64,000 nucleotides of DNA from Shewanella glacialipiscicola (GTDB lineage Bacteria; Pseudomonadota; Gammaproteobacteria; Enterobacterales; Shewanellaceae), in assembly GCF_023283485.1 (NCBI RefSeq), contig NZ_JAKILU010000009.1, positions 62,001-126,000 on the forward strand. The letters run 5' to 3'. The position numbers and the translations under genes were made by a program. The notes beneath the pieces are model-generated. The model was given only the letters and a program-made list of their open reading frames with translations, ran no database searches and was not told the origin of the DNA. Below, piece after piece: positions 48,454 to 57,384 of this stretch. Position 1 is the first letter of the stretch. Every line of letters starts with the position of its first letter.

Positions 48454-51400
48454 CTAAGGTTTTGCGCATTGTGAGGGAGAGTTTGCACCTTTCCACAGCG
48501 TAGTCCCCTCGTTTAGCGACAAAGGTATAAAGGTTAATCCTCGGCTCATATTGGCGGGCGGCAGCTCAGTTTCTAACTGATACATGCCCATGGGCATTAC
48601 GCCCGATGTTGCGTTGGCGGTGGTTTGTGCGGCCGCAAGGCTTGAGTAGCGCAAACCCAACATATCAAAATGGCTACGCCAATCTTTGCCTGTGAGCTGA
48701 CTTAATGACACCAACATAAAGTCGTTGCCCGGAATATCCCTCACGGTTTTGCCGCTGTAGACACTATTAGCATCAAACGGGAATTGGCTAAAGCCCAGTT
48801 TGCTGCGGTTTGCTTCCCAATCACTGACATTATTGGCATATTTGCCAAAAATGCGATTGTGTTGATACAGCAAGGTAAACAGGTTAAAGCCATTTTCCAA
48901 TGTGGTGCCATCGTTCAGCGTTATGCCGTGAGCCTTTAGCGCCATTTGGATGTAAAACGCCATGCGATAGCCGTTATGCACAGCATAATCATTGCTGGCC
49001 CAGGGCGCTGTGTATCTGTCTTCACCCGCATCAAGCACTTTACAGTTAGCCCCAAATACTACACGTTTACCGCGGGTATCTTTTGTGCCGGCTGCATCGG
49101 ACATAAACACATAGAAGAGATCTTTGTGGTTCATGTGGCCATCTGTCACTGTATCTGTATTGCCATCGCGCAGATAATGGGTTTTCCACTTCACTACATA
49201 AGGGAAGATATTGTTGGAGTTTTCTCCTGCACGGCTGCTATAACCGGCCCAGTTGTCACTGTCACTTGCCGCAGCATATTGCACATTAAGACGATTAGTT
49301 TGCAGATTATGGCCTAACTCATGGTTATCACCCCAACCGGTTGGGTCGATGTTCCAGGCTGCATCCCAAGGATTACCGCTACAACCTGCGCCGCACTGGG
49401 CATTTTGGTCATAATTGGCGTGTTGAACAATAGTGCGGGTATGCAGACTATTATCGATACAGTCGCCACCAAACAGTCCTTTGCAGGCCGCTAGCACATC
49501 GGCGGGTAAGGATTCACTTAAGCTCTTGCCTTGGATCTTAAGTCCCGCAAGGGTGTAAACGCTGTTGATATGGTCATCGATAATACTGTTGAGTAGCGCG
49601 TTTACATCGGGTACATCCCCGCCGATAGCGTTTAAAAAGCGGTCGCGCCGCAGATGCTGCTCGGCACCATCGGTGCGCAAGTCCACATGGGGTAATTCGG
49701 TATTTTGGATGCGATCGTTAAAGGCTGCGATTTCAGTGGGGTTTGAGAAATCCATAATGGTCGGATGTTTAGCGACATGCTCAGCGTTGACATCAACACT
49801 TAACGCGCCATCAACACTCGAAGCATCACCATTGATGTATAGATAAATCGGCCCGCCGTAGGGGGAGGAAAACTCAATACTTTTCCCTTGTACTAAGCGC
49901 AGGCGTTGCTGCGCCAACTCCAATGGGCCGCGATAAATTTTCTGTTCATAGGCGCGGTTAGTATTGCGTCTATGATAGTTGAGTTTTATCTCTACATTAG
50001 CAGTGCTGCTGTCGAGACGAGTGAGTTTGATGGTTTGGCCCGGTAGAGCATACCAACCGGTGGTCGTCCATTGGCCAGCATAAGGTACGCTAATGGTTTT
50101 TTGCTCGGAGATGGTGGCAGGGTAAGCGTAATGGGCATTATTGCCCTTGCTGAGATTAGCACTGTTGGTAACATATTCCCCCAAATCAGGCTGGGCTAAG
50201 TTATGGGCGCGGACATAACTTATTGTCCAGTCGGCAAATAGAGCCTGCTGCCACTGGGCGTATTCGTTATAGGCAATAGGGTAATCAATTTCGCTGCGGT
50301 ATTTGTCGGCGAGCAGCAGTCCAGCTTTCATTAAAGGGAACTCAGCTTTGGTAAACACATCGATAGCATGGTTATCTAAGGTTTCGGCATTGGTTCGATA
50401 CCAATCGGCGCCAGCTTTGAATGAATCGATAAAAGCGGCAGCATTGCAGCTTAAATAATTGCCACCACAATCGTTAAGCACTGAGGTATCGAAGCGGCCT
50501 TCACTAAGACTGCTAAGCAGATTATTTACTTTGGTCAGGGTTGTATCTTCGGCCAGAATATCGGTGACACTGAGGTTATTGGCATTGAGTTTTGACCAGT
50601 AATTGCCTGCGGTCGACAGCCCCATATCAACGTAAAGTGGTGAGAGCATTGGGCTTTCATCACGCCAGTAATTAGAGAGCAGCAAGGGGATGCCCGCCGC
50701 CTTAGCTTTGGCTATAGCAGCTTTTATACCGGCAAAACCCAGTGATTGACGGTCGATATCGCTAATCACAATCAGATCTGGTTTAAGCGTTTCGATACAG
50801 TTGCTTAACTGGCTGTAGTCACAGGTATTTGCGGCATTAATACTATGGGCATCTGGGTAGTTTTTGGTGAGCCAAGTGCGGATCCCCTCATTATGAGGAA
50901 AGTACCAACTGTCGGTGGCGCTTGGCATTTGGGCGGTGACTATACTGAATACATCGGTGCTGAGGCCACAGGTTTTATCGGCGCCTTTGGTCAGCCAGCC
51001 TAAAAGGTTTTTCAGTAAAGCATCGGTTTGAGCTGAGGTATTAACGGAAAAAAGATTTTCCGCCATGGCCGCATATCTTTGTCCCTGTTGCTCGCCCGCC
51101 ATCACTAAACCGCGCACAGTGCTTGCGCCACTCGCATCGATATTTGATGGCAGCACGGTGAAAGTGTTTTCCGGCATAAAGCTCGAAAAAGTAATGGAGT
51201 CATGGCTCGGGTGCCAAGTTATGCTGTTACCTACTCCTTGATATAACTGTTTTATCTGGACTTTACGTTTGACGTCGATATTAGCGAGTTCGGCGATGCT
51301 GAAATCAATTAACTCACTCGCACTGGCAAGCTTGTGGTCTTGGTGCTTAATGGCATTTTCGGCATTACTGATAAATATCGGCGTGATAGTGCAATCGGTC

Positions 51401-51684
51401 ACCATTGCCGCAGTTGTGTAAGTCAGCCCATTAAGATTTCCCCCACAGCCCGTTATGCCATCGAGTGTAAAACCGCTATTGGCAATAACGCTAAAAATAG
51501 CGCTGGTGCCTGATTCGACTTTTTGGCTGTTGGGGCTTAGTACGCCGCCCGTGGCTGCTACGCTGCTGGCGGTATATTGCGTTACAGGTGGTTGGACTGG
51601 GGGCTGAGTGGTGCCCGCGTCCTCAGAACCCCCACATCCGCTAAGAAGTAGAGTAATGGCGGCATAAAACAGTCGAATCCTCAT
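48454..51684 (-). CDS. ImpA/IMPa-like (M88) zinc metalloprotease, lipoprotein
   Basis: A 1076-residue exported enzyme. The lipobox LLLSGC puts the lipidated Cys at residue 17; a short Gly/Thr/Pro linker follows, then a bacterial-repeat-like strand region (about 35-100). The long N-terminal domain is IMPa-like. The zinc motif is His788-Glu789-x-x-His792 in DNHELGHNLQ, with Trp-Gly just before. P. aeruginosa IMPa cleaves proteins next to O-glycosylated Ser or Thr; the same specificity here is inference. The start MRIRLFY (51684) has AAGGA upstream; the frame continues upstream to 51783 without support. Single gene with its own terminator. Confidence 0.82.
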   Translation of the reverse strand: MRIRLFYAAITLLLSGCGGSEDAGTTQPPVQPPVTQYTASSVAATGGVLSPNSQKVESGTSAIFSVIANSGFTLDGITGCGGNLNGLTYTTAAMVTDCTITPIFISNAENAIKHQDHKLASASELIDFSIAELANIDVKRKVQIKQLYQGVGNSITWHPSHDSITFSSFMPENTFTVLPSNIDASGASTVRGLVMAGEQQGQRYAAMAENLFSVNTSAQTDALLKNLLGWLTKGADKTCGLSTDVFSIVTAQMPSATDSWYFPHNEGIRTWLTKNYPDAHSINAANTCDYSQLSNCIETLKPDLIVISDIDRQSLGFAGIKAAIAKAKAAGIPLLLSNYWRDESPMLSPLYVDMGLSTAGNYWSKLNANNLSVTDILAEDTTLTKVNNLLSSLSEGRFDTSVLNDCGGNYLSCNAAAFIDSFKAGADWYRTNAETLDNHAIDVFTKAEFPLMKAGLLLADKYRSEIDYPIAYNEYAQWQQALFADWTISYVRAHNLAQPDLGEYVTNSANLSKGNNAHYAYPATISEQKTISVPYAGQWTTTGWYALPGQTIKLTRLDSSTANVEIKLNYHRRNTNRAYEQKIYRGPLELAQQRLRLVQGKSIEFSSPYGGPIYLYINGDASSVDGALSVDVNAEHVAKHPTIMDFSNPTEIAAFNDRIQNTELPHVDLRTDGAEQHLRRDRFLNAIGGDVPDVNALLNSIIDDHINSVYTLAGLKIQGKSLSESLPADVLAACKGLFGGDCIDNSLHTRTIVQHANYDQNAQCGAGCSGNPWDAAWNIDPTGWGDNHELGHNLQTNRLNVQYAAASDSDNWAGYSSRAGENSNNIFPYVVKWKTHYLRDGNTDTVTDGHMNHKDLFYVFMSDAAGTKDTRGKRVVFGANCKVLDAGEDRYTAPWASNDYAVHNGYRMAFYIQMALKAHGITLNDGTTLENGFNLFTLLYQHNRIFGKYANNVSDWEANRSKLGFSQFPFDANSVYSGKTVRDIPGNDFMLVSLSQLTGKDWRSHFDMLGLRYSSLAAAQTTANATSGVMPMGMYQLETELPPANMSRGLTFIPLSLNEGTTLWKGANSPSQCAKP

Positions 51685-51820
51685 GGGAGTCCTTGGTATG
51701 TAGGGGCTTAATATTTTGGGGGTATTGTATATTGTCATTATCATTTTAAATAGGTTTAATTCTATAATTTCATTTAAAATCATGTGTTTATAATTGACGC
51801 CGCGTCAAAATACAGGCATA

Positions 51821-51847
51821 AAAAAACCGGTGAGATACCGGTTTTTT
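51821..51847. terminator. Terminator after purD
   Basis: AAAAAACCGGT (51821-51831) pairs with ACCGGTTTTTT (51837-51847) across a 5-base loop. It ends purH-purD on the minus strand. Confidence 0.85.
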
Positions 51848-51861
51848 TAATGGTTTAATTA

Positions 51862-53160
51862 TTAACCTTGCTGCTCACGCGCAATGGCGCGATAACCAAT
51901 ATCGGTACGGAAATACACATCATCCCAGTGAATTTCATCAACTAATTTATAAGCGGCTTTTTGCGCTTCAGTCACTGTATTGCCAAGGGCCGTTGCGCAC
52001 AGGACGCGGCCACCGTTAGTGACTACGTGGCCGTTTTTCATCTCAGTGCCAGCATGGAAGACTTTGCCGTTATTGTCACCAAGGCTTAGACCGTCAATCA
52101 CATCAAACTTACGGTACTCATCAGGATAACCGCCTGCGGCTAACACCACACCCACGGCGGCGCGCTCGTCGTACTCGGCTGTGACTTTATCTAACTCGCC
52201 GCGGGTGGCGGCTAAGCACAGTTCAACGATATCAGACTGTAAACGCATCATGATGGGCTGCGTTTCTGGATCGCCAAAGCGGCAGTTATATTCAAGCACT
52301 TTAGCGCTGCCATCTGGCGAGATCATTAAACCGGCATACAAAAAGCCAGTGTAGACATTGCCTTCGGCGGCCATACCATCAACCGTTGGGCGAATAACGT
52401 TATTAATCGTCCAGTCGTGCACTGCTTGAGTGACTACGGGGGCTGGCGAGTAAGCGCCCATGCCTCCGGTATTTGGGCCGTAGTCGCCGTTATCGCGTGC
52501 TTTATGATCTTGGCTGGTAGCCATTGGCAGAATATTTTTGCCATCGACCATTACGATAAAGCTGGCTTCTTCGCCTTTAAGAAATTCTTCAATTACCACG
52601 CGCGAACCCGCATCACCGAACTTGTTACCGGCGAGCATGTCATCAATCGCAGCATCGGCCTCTGCTTGATTTAACGCGATGATAACGCCCTTACCCGCGG
52701 CTAAACCGTCGGCTTTAATCACAACTGGATAACCTGTGGTCGCGGTTAATTCACGCACAAACGCTTTGGCATCGCTAATGTCAGTACAGTTTTTATAACC
52801 CGCTGTTGGGATATTGTGGCGTGCTAAAAAGTCTTTGGTGAAAGCCTTTGAGCCTTCAAGTTGCGCTGCGGCTTTAGTGGGGCCAAATATCGCTAAACCA
52901 GCGGCATTGAATGCATCAACAACGCCCATCACTAATGGCGCTTCTGGGCCGACTATGGTCAGTTCAATCTTATGGGTTTGGGCAAAATCAAGTAGGGCAG
53001 GAATGTCGGTGGCGCTGATCGCCAGATTTTCAACATTAGGCTCTAGGGCGGTGCCGGCATTGCCAGGCGCCACGTAGACAGTTTCAACTTGAGCCGATTG
53101 GGCGGCTTTCCACGCTAGGGCATGTTCGCGGCCACCGCCACCAATGATTAACACTTTCAT
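51862..53160 (-). CDS. purD: Phosphoribosylamine-glycine ligase (GAR synthetase)
   Basis: A 432-residue ATP-grasp enzyme that makes glycinamide ribonucleotide in step two of purine synthesis. The N-terminus MKVLIIGGGGREHALAWK is diagnostic. ATP-grasp motifs follow: YPVVIKADGLAAGKGV near 141 and LEYNCRFGDPETQ near 286. The start is ATG 53160, with GGGAG 8 bases upstream; the GTG at 53175 lies across that site. It follows purH by 71 bases that include a stem-loop. Confidence 0.97.
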   Translation of the reverse strand: MKVLIIGGGGREHALAWKAAQSAQVETVYVAPGNAGTALEPNVENLAISATDIPALLDFAQTHKIELTIVGPEAPLVMGVVDAFNAAGLAIFGPTKAAAQLEGSKAFTKDFLARHNIPTAGYKNCTDISDAKAFVRELTATTGYPVVIKADGLAAGKGVIIALNQAEADAAIDDMLAGNKFGDAGSRVVIEEFLKGEEASFIVMVDGKNILPMATSQDHKARDNGDYGPNTGGMGAYSPAPVVTQAVHDWTINNVIRPTVDGMAAEGNVYTGFLYAGLMISPDGSAKVLEYNCRFGDPETQPIMMRLQSDIVELCLAATRGELDKVTAEYDERAAVGVVLAAGGYPDEYRKFDVIDGLSLGDNNGKVFHAGTEMKNGHVVTNGGRVLCATALGNTVTEAQKAAYKLVDEIHWDDVYFRTDIGYRAIAREQQG

Positions 53161-53192
53161 GGTTAAAACTCCCACACATCGTAAAAGAAAAC

Positions 53193-53210
53193 GCCCTAAA
53201 TCCTTAGGGC
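53193..53210 (-). terminator. Stem-loop between purH and purD
   Basis: GCCCTAA (53193-53199) pairs with TTAGGGC (53204-53210) over a 4-base loop; on the minus strand GTTTTCTTTT follows. It may lower purD transcription relative to purH or stabilise the mRNA. Confidence 0.55.
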
Positions 53211-53231
53211 TAAGTTTGATTTAATTGGTGA

Positions 53232-54863
53232 TTAATGACGGAAGTGGCGCATACCTGTCATTACCATCGCCATACCGTGCTCGTCGGCTGCGGCAATGAT
53301 TTCAGCATCGCGCATTGAGCCACCCGGTTGGATGATGCAGCTAATACCCGCAGCAGCTGCGGCATCGATACCGTCACGGAATGGGAAAAAGGCATCGGAG
53401 GCCATCACAGAGTTTACGACTTCGAAACCTTCGTCAGCAGCCTTGATACCGGCGATTTTAGCGCTATAAACGCGGCTCATTTGACCAGCACCAACGCCGA
53501 TGGTCATGCCGTCTTTGGCATAAACGATGGCGTTAGATTTAACGAATTTCGCCACTTTCCAGCAGAACATTAAGTCTTTCAACTCGCTTGCCGTCGGTTG
53601 ACGTTTAGAAACCACTTTGATGTCTTCTAAACCAACCATGCCCTGATCGCGATCTTGTACTAACAGGCCACCGTTAACGCGTTTGTAATCTAGGCTTTGA
53701 GTTTTCGTTGCCCACTGACCGCATTCTAATAGGCGCACATTGGTTTTTTTGGCAATCACATCTCGCGCCGCTTGGCTTACGCTTGGGGCAATAATGACTT
53801 CAACGAATTGACGCTCAACGATAGCGCTGGCAGTCGCGGCATCTAACTCGCCGTTGAAGGCGATGATGCCACCAAAGGCTGATGTAGGGTCAGTTTGATA
53901 GGCGCGGTTATAGGCATCGAGTAAATCTTTACCTAATGCAACGCCACATGGATTGGCGTGTTTAACGATAACACACGCTGGCTCACTGAATTCTTTTACG
54001 CACTCAAGAGCGGAGTCAGTATCGGCAATGTTGTTGTAAGACAAAGCTTTGCCTTGTAATTGAATCGCGGTAGCCACAGAGGCTTCATCAATTTTAGTAT
54101 CAACGTAAAATGCCGCCGTTTGATGGCTATTTTCGCCATAGCGCAAATCTTGTTTTTTGATTAATTGGGTGTTGAAGGTGCGTGGGAACTTTGAGCTCTC
54201 AACGGATAGGGAGTCTTCAGCGCATTCGTCAGTGCTATGGGCTGGAACCCTATGCATTGGAACCATAGTGCCGAAGTAGTTGGCGATCATGCCATCGTAA
54301 CCCGCAGTATGCTCAAAGGCCGCAATGGCTAAGTCGAAACGAGTCGCATGGGTGGTGCTGCCATTATTCGCTGCCATTTCCGCTAGTACACGGTGGTAAT
54401 CGGCTGCATTAACCACAATGGTGACATCTTTATGGTTTTTTGCTGCTGCGCGTACCATAGTCGGGCCACCAATATCGATATTTTCGATAGCGTCTTCTAA
54501 GGTGCAACCGATTTTAGCCACAGTGTCGGCGAAGGGATAAAGATTAACCACAACTAGATCGATAGCATTGATGTTGTTGTCGGCCATTACACTTTCATCA
54601 AGACCACGGCGCGCCAAAATGCCGCCGTGCACTTTGGGGTGCAGCGTCTTAACACGACCGTCCATGATCTCAGGGTGTCCTGTGTAATCAGATACTTCGA
54701 TAACAGGCACGCCGTTATCGGCCAGCAGACGAGCAGTACCGCCCGTTGATAGCAGCTCTACACCTTGGGCGTGTAGAGCTTGGGCAAACTCGAGAATTCC
54801 GTTTTTATCTGAAACGCTAAGCAGCGCGCGACGAATGGGTCTGGTATTATTGGCAGCAGTCAT
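53232..54863 (-). CDS. purH: Bifunctional AICAR formyltransferase / IMP cyclohydrolase
   Basis: A 543-residue enzyme for the last two steps of IMP synthesis. The MGS-like cyclohydrolase domain (about 8-155) begins [17 protein letters not shown] and contains [12 protein letters not shown]. The formyltransferase domain carries the Lys-His pair in [13 protein letters not shown] near residue 283. E. coli PurH is 529; the extra residues include an insertion near 205-222 ([17 protein letters not shown]). It is first in purH-purD, with a ~120-nt leader, a -10 at 54993-54998 and a palindrome in the -35/-10 spacer. Confidence 0.97.
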   Translation of the reverse strand: MTAANNTRPIRRALLSVSDKNGILEFAQALHAQGVELLSTGGTARLLADNGVPVIEVSDYTGHPEIMDGRVKTLHPKVHGGILARRGLDESVMADNNINAIDLVVVNLYPFADTVAKIGCTLEDAIENIDIGGPTMVRAAAKNHKDVTIVVNAADYHRVLAEMAANNGSTTHATRFDLAIAAFEHTAGYDGMIANYFGTMVPMHRVPAHSTDECAEDSLSVESSKFPRTFNTQLIKKQDLRYGENSHQTAAFYVDTKIDEASVATAIQLQGKALSYNNIADTDSALECVKEFSEPACVIVKHANPCGVALGKDLLDAYNRAYQTDPTSAFGGIIAFNGELDAATASAIVERQFVEVIIAPSVSQAARDVIAKKTNVRLLECGQWATKTQSLDYKRVNGGLLVQDRDQGMVGLEDIKVVSKRQPTASELKDLMFCWKVAKFVKSNAIVYAKDGMTIGVGAGQMSRVYSAKIAGIKAADEGFEVVNSVMASDAFFPFRDGIDAAAAAGISCIIQPGGSMRDAEIIAAADEHGMAMVMTGMRHFRH

Positions 54864-54892
54864 TTGGGTACAGGGTCCAGTTATTTTAGTTT

Positions 54893-54952
54893 CAAGGATC
54901 TTTCGGAAAACAGAACAAGCTATTTGTTATTCTGCTTTCCAAAAGTCCCTTG
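54893..54952 (-). promoter_or_regulatory. Long hairpin in the purH leader
   Basis: Outer pair CAAGG (54893-54897) with CCTTG (54948-54952); inner GGAAA and CAGAA (54905-54915) with TTCTG and TTTCC (54930-54940) around one mismatch. No T-run follows, so it is not a plain terminator. Confidence 0.4.
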
Positions 54953-54992
54953 GTTCTACTGTTTGACTTTTATCCCACCGTCAGGCGCGCAC

Positions 54993-55017
54993 ATTCTAGC
55001 GTAAAACTGCTTTTGCG
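54993..55017 (-). promoter_or_regulatory. Candidate purH promoter with palindrome in the spacer
   Basis: The -10 TAGAAT (54993-54998, minus strand) has no good -35. A near-perfect inverted repeat CGTAAAA-CTGC-TTTTGCG (55000-55017) fills the spacer region. It recalls the PurR operator but the arms are two bases further apart, so the repressor is unassigned. Confidence 0.4.
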
Positions 55018-55104
55018 GGTGTTTTTTCTGTGTGATTTCACAATATTCGTATCAGAACAAAGCCGTACTAATAAGGGCGTGTTGAGTAAAGTCTCAATTA
55101 CTTC

Positions 55105-55136
55105 TTGACCTTGGAGTAGGCTCCAAGGTTTATACT
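55105..55136 (+). promoter_or_regulatory. MerR-type promoter/operator of zntR-permease
   Basis: TTGACC (55105-55110) and TATACT (55131-55136) are 20 bases apart, the over-long spacer typical of MerR-family control. A perfect palindrome lies between: ACCTTGGAG (55108-55116), TAGG, CTCCAAGGT (55121-55129). It is close in form to the ZntR operator of E. coli zntA. Confidence 0.88.
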
Positions 55137-55203
55137 TGCTTACATTGAGTGTTGTGCTAGAAATGTTCCTTAAGTTATGGAGTATTTCGCAAAGGATGAA
55201 GAC

Positions 55204-55704
55204 ATGTACCGTATTGGTGAACTGGCTGATTTATGTGAGGTGAAAGCCGACACGCTGAGATTCTACGAGAAGCACGGCTTACTTACGCCATCGAGCCGTA
55301 CTGAGTCTGGTTATCGTGTATATACCCAGGATGATGCTGCGCGCCTGCGTTTTATTTTACGGGCTAAAGCAGTGGGTTTTACCCTAAATGAAATCAGTGA
55401 GTTACTCTCGATTGAACTCGATAAATCTAACCGGGTCTGCGCTGATGTAAAGGGCATGGTGGATATTAAATTGGCACAAGTTCAGGCCAAAATGGCGGAG
55501 TTAACGCATTTTCAAACCAGTTTACAAAGCCTGTCTGATGCCTGTTGTGGTGGGCCGCGTAGCGCCGAACATTGCTCTATTCTAGAGGCTCTAGAGTCAA
55601 GTACCGAGCGGGCTGAGCATCATTCTCATCGACACGAAGTACATCAACACCACGAACCTCACCATGCCCACAGCAAAGTAACCCACGAAGAATCAGGGAA
55701 TTAA
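55204..55704 (+). CDS. zntR: ZntR-like MerR-family metal regulator with His-rich tail
   Basis: A 166-residue activator that twists its long-spacer promoter when metal binds. The MerR winged helix starts MYRIGELADLCEVKADTLRFYEKHGLL. Metal-site cysteines match E. coli ZntR: Cys in NRVCADVKG and the DACCGG...EHCSILEAL loop. After residue 136 it adds a His-rich tail of about 30 residues (HHSHRHEVHQHHEPHHAH) absent from E. coli ZntR (141). The start at 55204 has AAGGATG upstream; the frame from 55177 is a false extension. The permease gene begins 2 bases after the stop, so both share the promoter at 55105-55136. Zinc is the likely ligand; cadmium or lead are possible. Confidence 0.82.
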   Translation: MYRIGELADLCEVKADTLRFYEKHGLLTPSSRTESGYRVYTQDDAARLRFILRAKAVGFTLNEISELLSIELDKSNRVCADVKGMVDIKLAQVQAKMAELTHFQTSLQSLSDACCGGPRSAEHCSILEALESSTERAEHHSHRHEVHQHHEPHHAHSKVTHEESGN

Positions 55705-55706
55705 TT

Positions 55707-57152
55707 ATGTTATTGAAGAATTTTGTTGATTTATTTTTAGAGTCTGCGCCGTGGTTATTACTGGGCTTAGTGTTAGCTGGGCTATTAAAAGTGTTTGTGC
55801 CCATGGCGTGGATGCAAAAACAGCTGGGGGGGCATGGTTTTAAAACCGTGGTTAAGGCTGCAATGTTAGGCGCACCTTTACCCTTATGTTCTTGTGGGGT
55901 GATCCCTGCGGCCGTAGGGCTGCGCCGTGCGGGGGCATCGAAGGCGGCGACTACGTCATTCCTCGTATCAACCCCTGAAACCGGCGTTGACTCGATTGCC
56001 GTTTCCTACGTGTTACTTGGGCCTTTTATGGCGATAGTCAGGCCGATAGCCGCTATTAGCAGCGCGATTGTGGCGGGATTATTAGTTGGCCGTGATGACG
56101 ATGGTAAACCTACCGCGGTTAAGCCTGAAACTAAGATAGAGAATGAAATACCGACAGCATCTTGCTGCGCGTCAAAGGCAGAGCCTAAAGAGGTCACGAC
56201 AGAACCGATTCAAAGCTGTTGCTCAGCCGTAAAAGCACCAGTTAAAGCGGACTCGTCTTGTTGTAGTAGTGAGAAAAAGGCCGCAATCAAAATGACGCCA
56301 ATGGCGGCATCCAGCTTGATGAACAGCAATGCCAGTGCTTATAAAAATGTAAGTCATGTCAGCGCGATAAAAACTGAGAAAACCAGTAGCCATTGCAGTG
56401 CTAATACTGCTGAACCAGCAGCGTCCGAAAAAATAGTGGTGGTGAAAAAGGGCGCGTGTTGTGACACCTCGACCAAGGCTAGCGCAGAATCGAGTGCGGC
56501 TCACGCCCATAAGCAAGGAGAGACCGATAGTTGCTGTGCATCGACCCAAGATATTGCCACTGAGTTAAAGTCTGAATCGGTATTAACACGCGTTGGGATT
56601 GGTCTTAAATATGCGGCCACGGATTTAGTACGTGATACGACTCTGTGGTTGTTGGTGGGGTTATTTTTTGCCGCATTAGTACAAACCTATGTTCCTAGTG
56701 ACTTTTTAGCAAAATGGGGTGATGGCATTCTGGCGATGTTAGTCATGGTGCTAATCTCTGTGCCTATGTATATTTGTGCTACGGCATCAACGCCTATTGC
56801 AGCGGGATTATTGCTTGCGGGTGTGTCACCAGGCGCTGTGCTGGTCTTTATGATGACGGGTCCAGCAACCAATATTGCGACTTTAGGCATAGTGGCCAAA
56901 GAACTGGGTAAGCGTGCGTTATGGGGATACCTGGGTGGTGTTGTCGGCGTAGCGTTAATCGCAGGTATGTTAGTCAATTATCTGGTGGCAACGTTTGGGT
57001 TTGTGGTGATGCCACAAATAGGTGAGCAGCACGAAATATTACCGGAATGGTTAGTGGCGACTTCAGGGATATTACTCGCGTTATTAATGGCGAAAGTGAT
57101 ATTTGAGAAGATCCCAAGAAGCTGGCTACGCCGCAGCGATTGTTGCTCTTAG
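55707..57152 (+). CDS. DUF318/ArsP-family permease with Cys-Cys-rich central loop
   Basis: A 481-residue membrane protein. Two half-domains of about four helices each (about 1-135 and 295-460) flank a polar loop of about 150 residues. The first half has the family motif LPLCSCGVIPAA near residue 68. The loop contains five Cys-Cys pairs (SCCA, SCCSA, SCCSS, ACCD, SCCAS), an isolated HC and His residues; a sixth pair is at the C-terminus (DCCS). Family members export trivalent organoarsenicals or are uncharacterised. Operon with a ZntR-type regulator and soft-metal ligands suggest efflux of Zn, Cd, Pb or a related metal (inference). Confidence 0.82.
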   Translation: MLLKNFVDLFLESAPWLLLGLVLAGLLKVFVPMAWMQKQLGGHGFKTVVKAAMLGAPLPLCSCGVIPAAVGLRRAGASKAATTSFLVSTPETGVDSIAVSYVLLGPFMAIVRPIAAISSAIVAGLLVGRDDDGKPTAVKPETKIENEIPTASCCASKAEPKEVTTEPIQSCCSAVKAPVKADSSCCSSEKKAAIKMTPMAASSLMNSNASAYKNVSHVSAIKTEKTSSHCSANTAEPAASEKIVVVKKGACCDTSTKASAESSAAHAHKQGETDSCCASTQDIATELKSESVLTRVGIGLKYAATDLVRDTTLWLLVGLFFAALVQTYVPSDFLAKWGDGILAMLVMVLISVPMYICATASTPIAAGLLLAGVSPGAVLVFMMTGPATNIATLGIVAKELGKRALWGYLGGVVGVALIAGMLVNYLVATFGFVVMPQIGEQHEILPEWLVATSGILLALLMAKVIFEKIPRSWLRRSDCCS

Positions 57153-57210
57153 TCGACCCAATACATTCAATATTAGCGTTCAACATGGTCGCAAGATTTA
57201 ACGACTAAAC

Positions 57211-57246
57211 AAAATCCCCAGTGTTAGCGCTAACACTGGGGATTTT
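57211..57246. terminator. 18-bp perfect palindrome, bidirectional terminator
   Basis: Arms 57211-57228 and 57229-57246 (core ATCCCCAGTGTTAGC) are exact reverse complements, with A and T runs, between the convergent permease and MFS genes. Confidence 0.85.
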
Positions 57247-57384
57247 TGTATCTAAGATTAATCTGGATATCAGCTTACAAGAATCATTTATAAATTAGGT
57301 ATATGCCAGCATTCTCATGTAATACTTTTATCGGTTCTGTGCACAAATCCCTAATCTCAATCAACGTCTTTAAGTGAGTACGGC

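Noticed and set aside
55000-55017. A canonical PurR box upstream of purH
   Set aside because: The arms look similar but are separated by four bases rather than meeting at a CG centre, so it is reported only as an unassigned palindrome.
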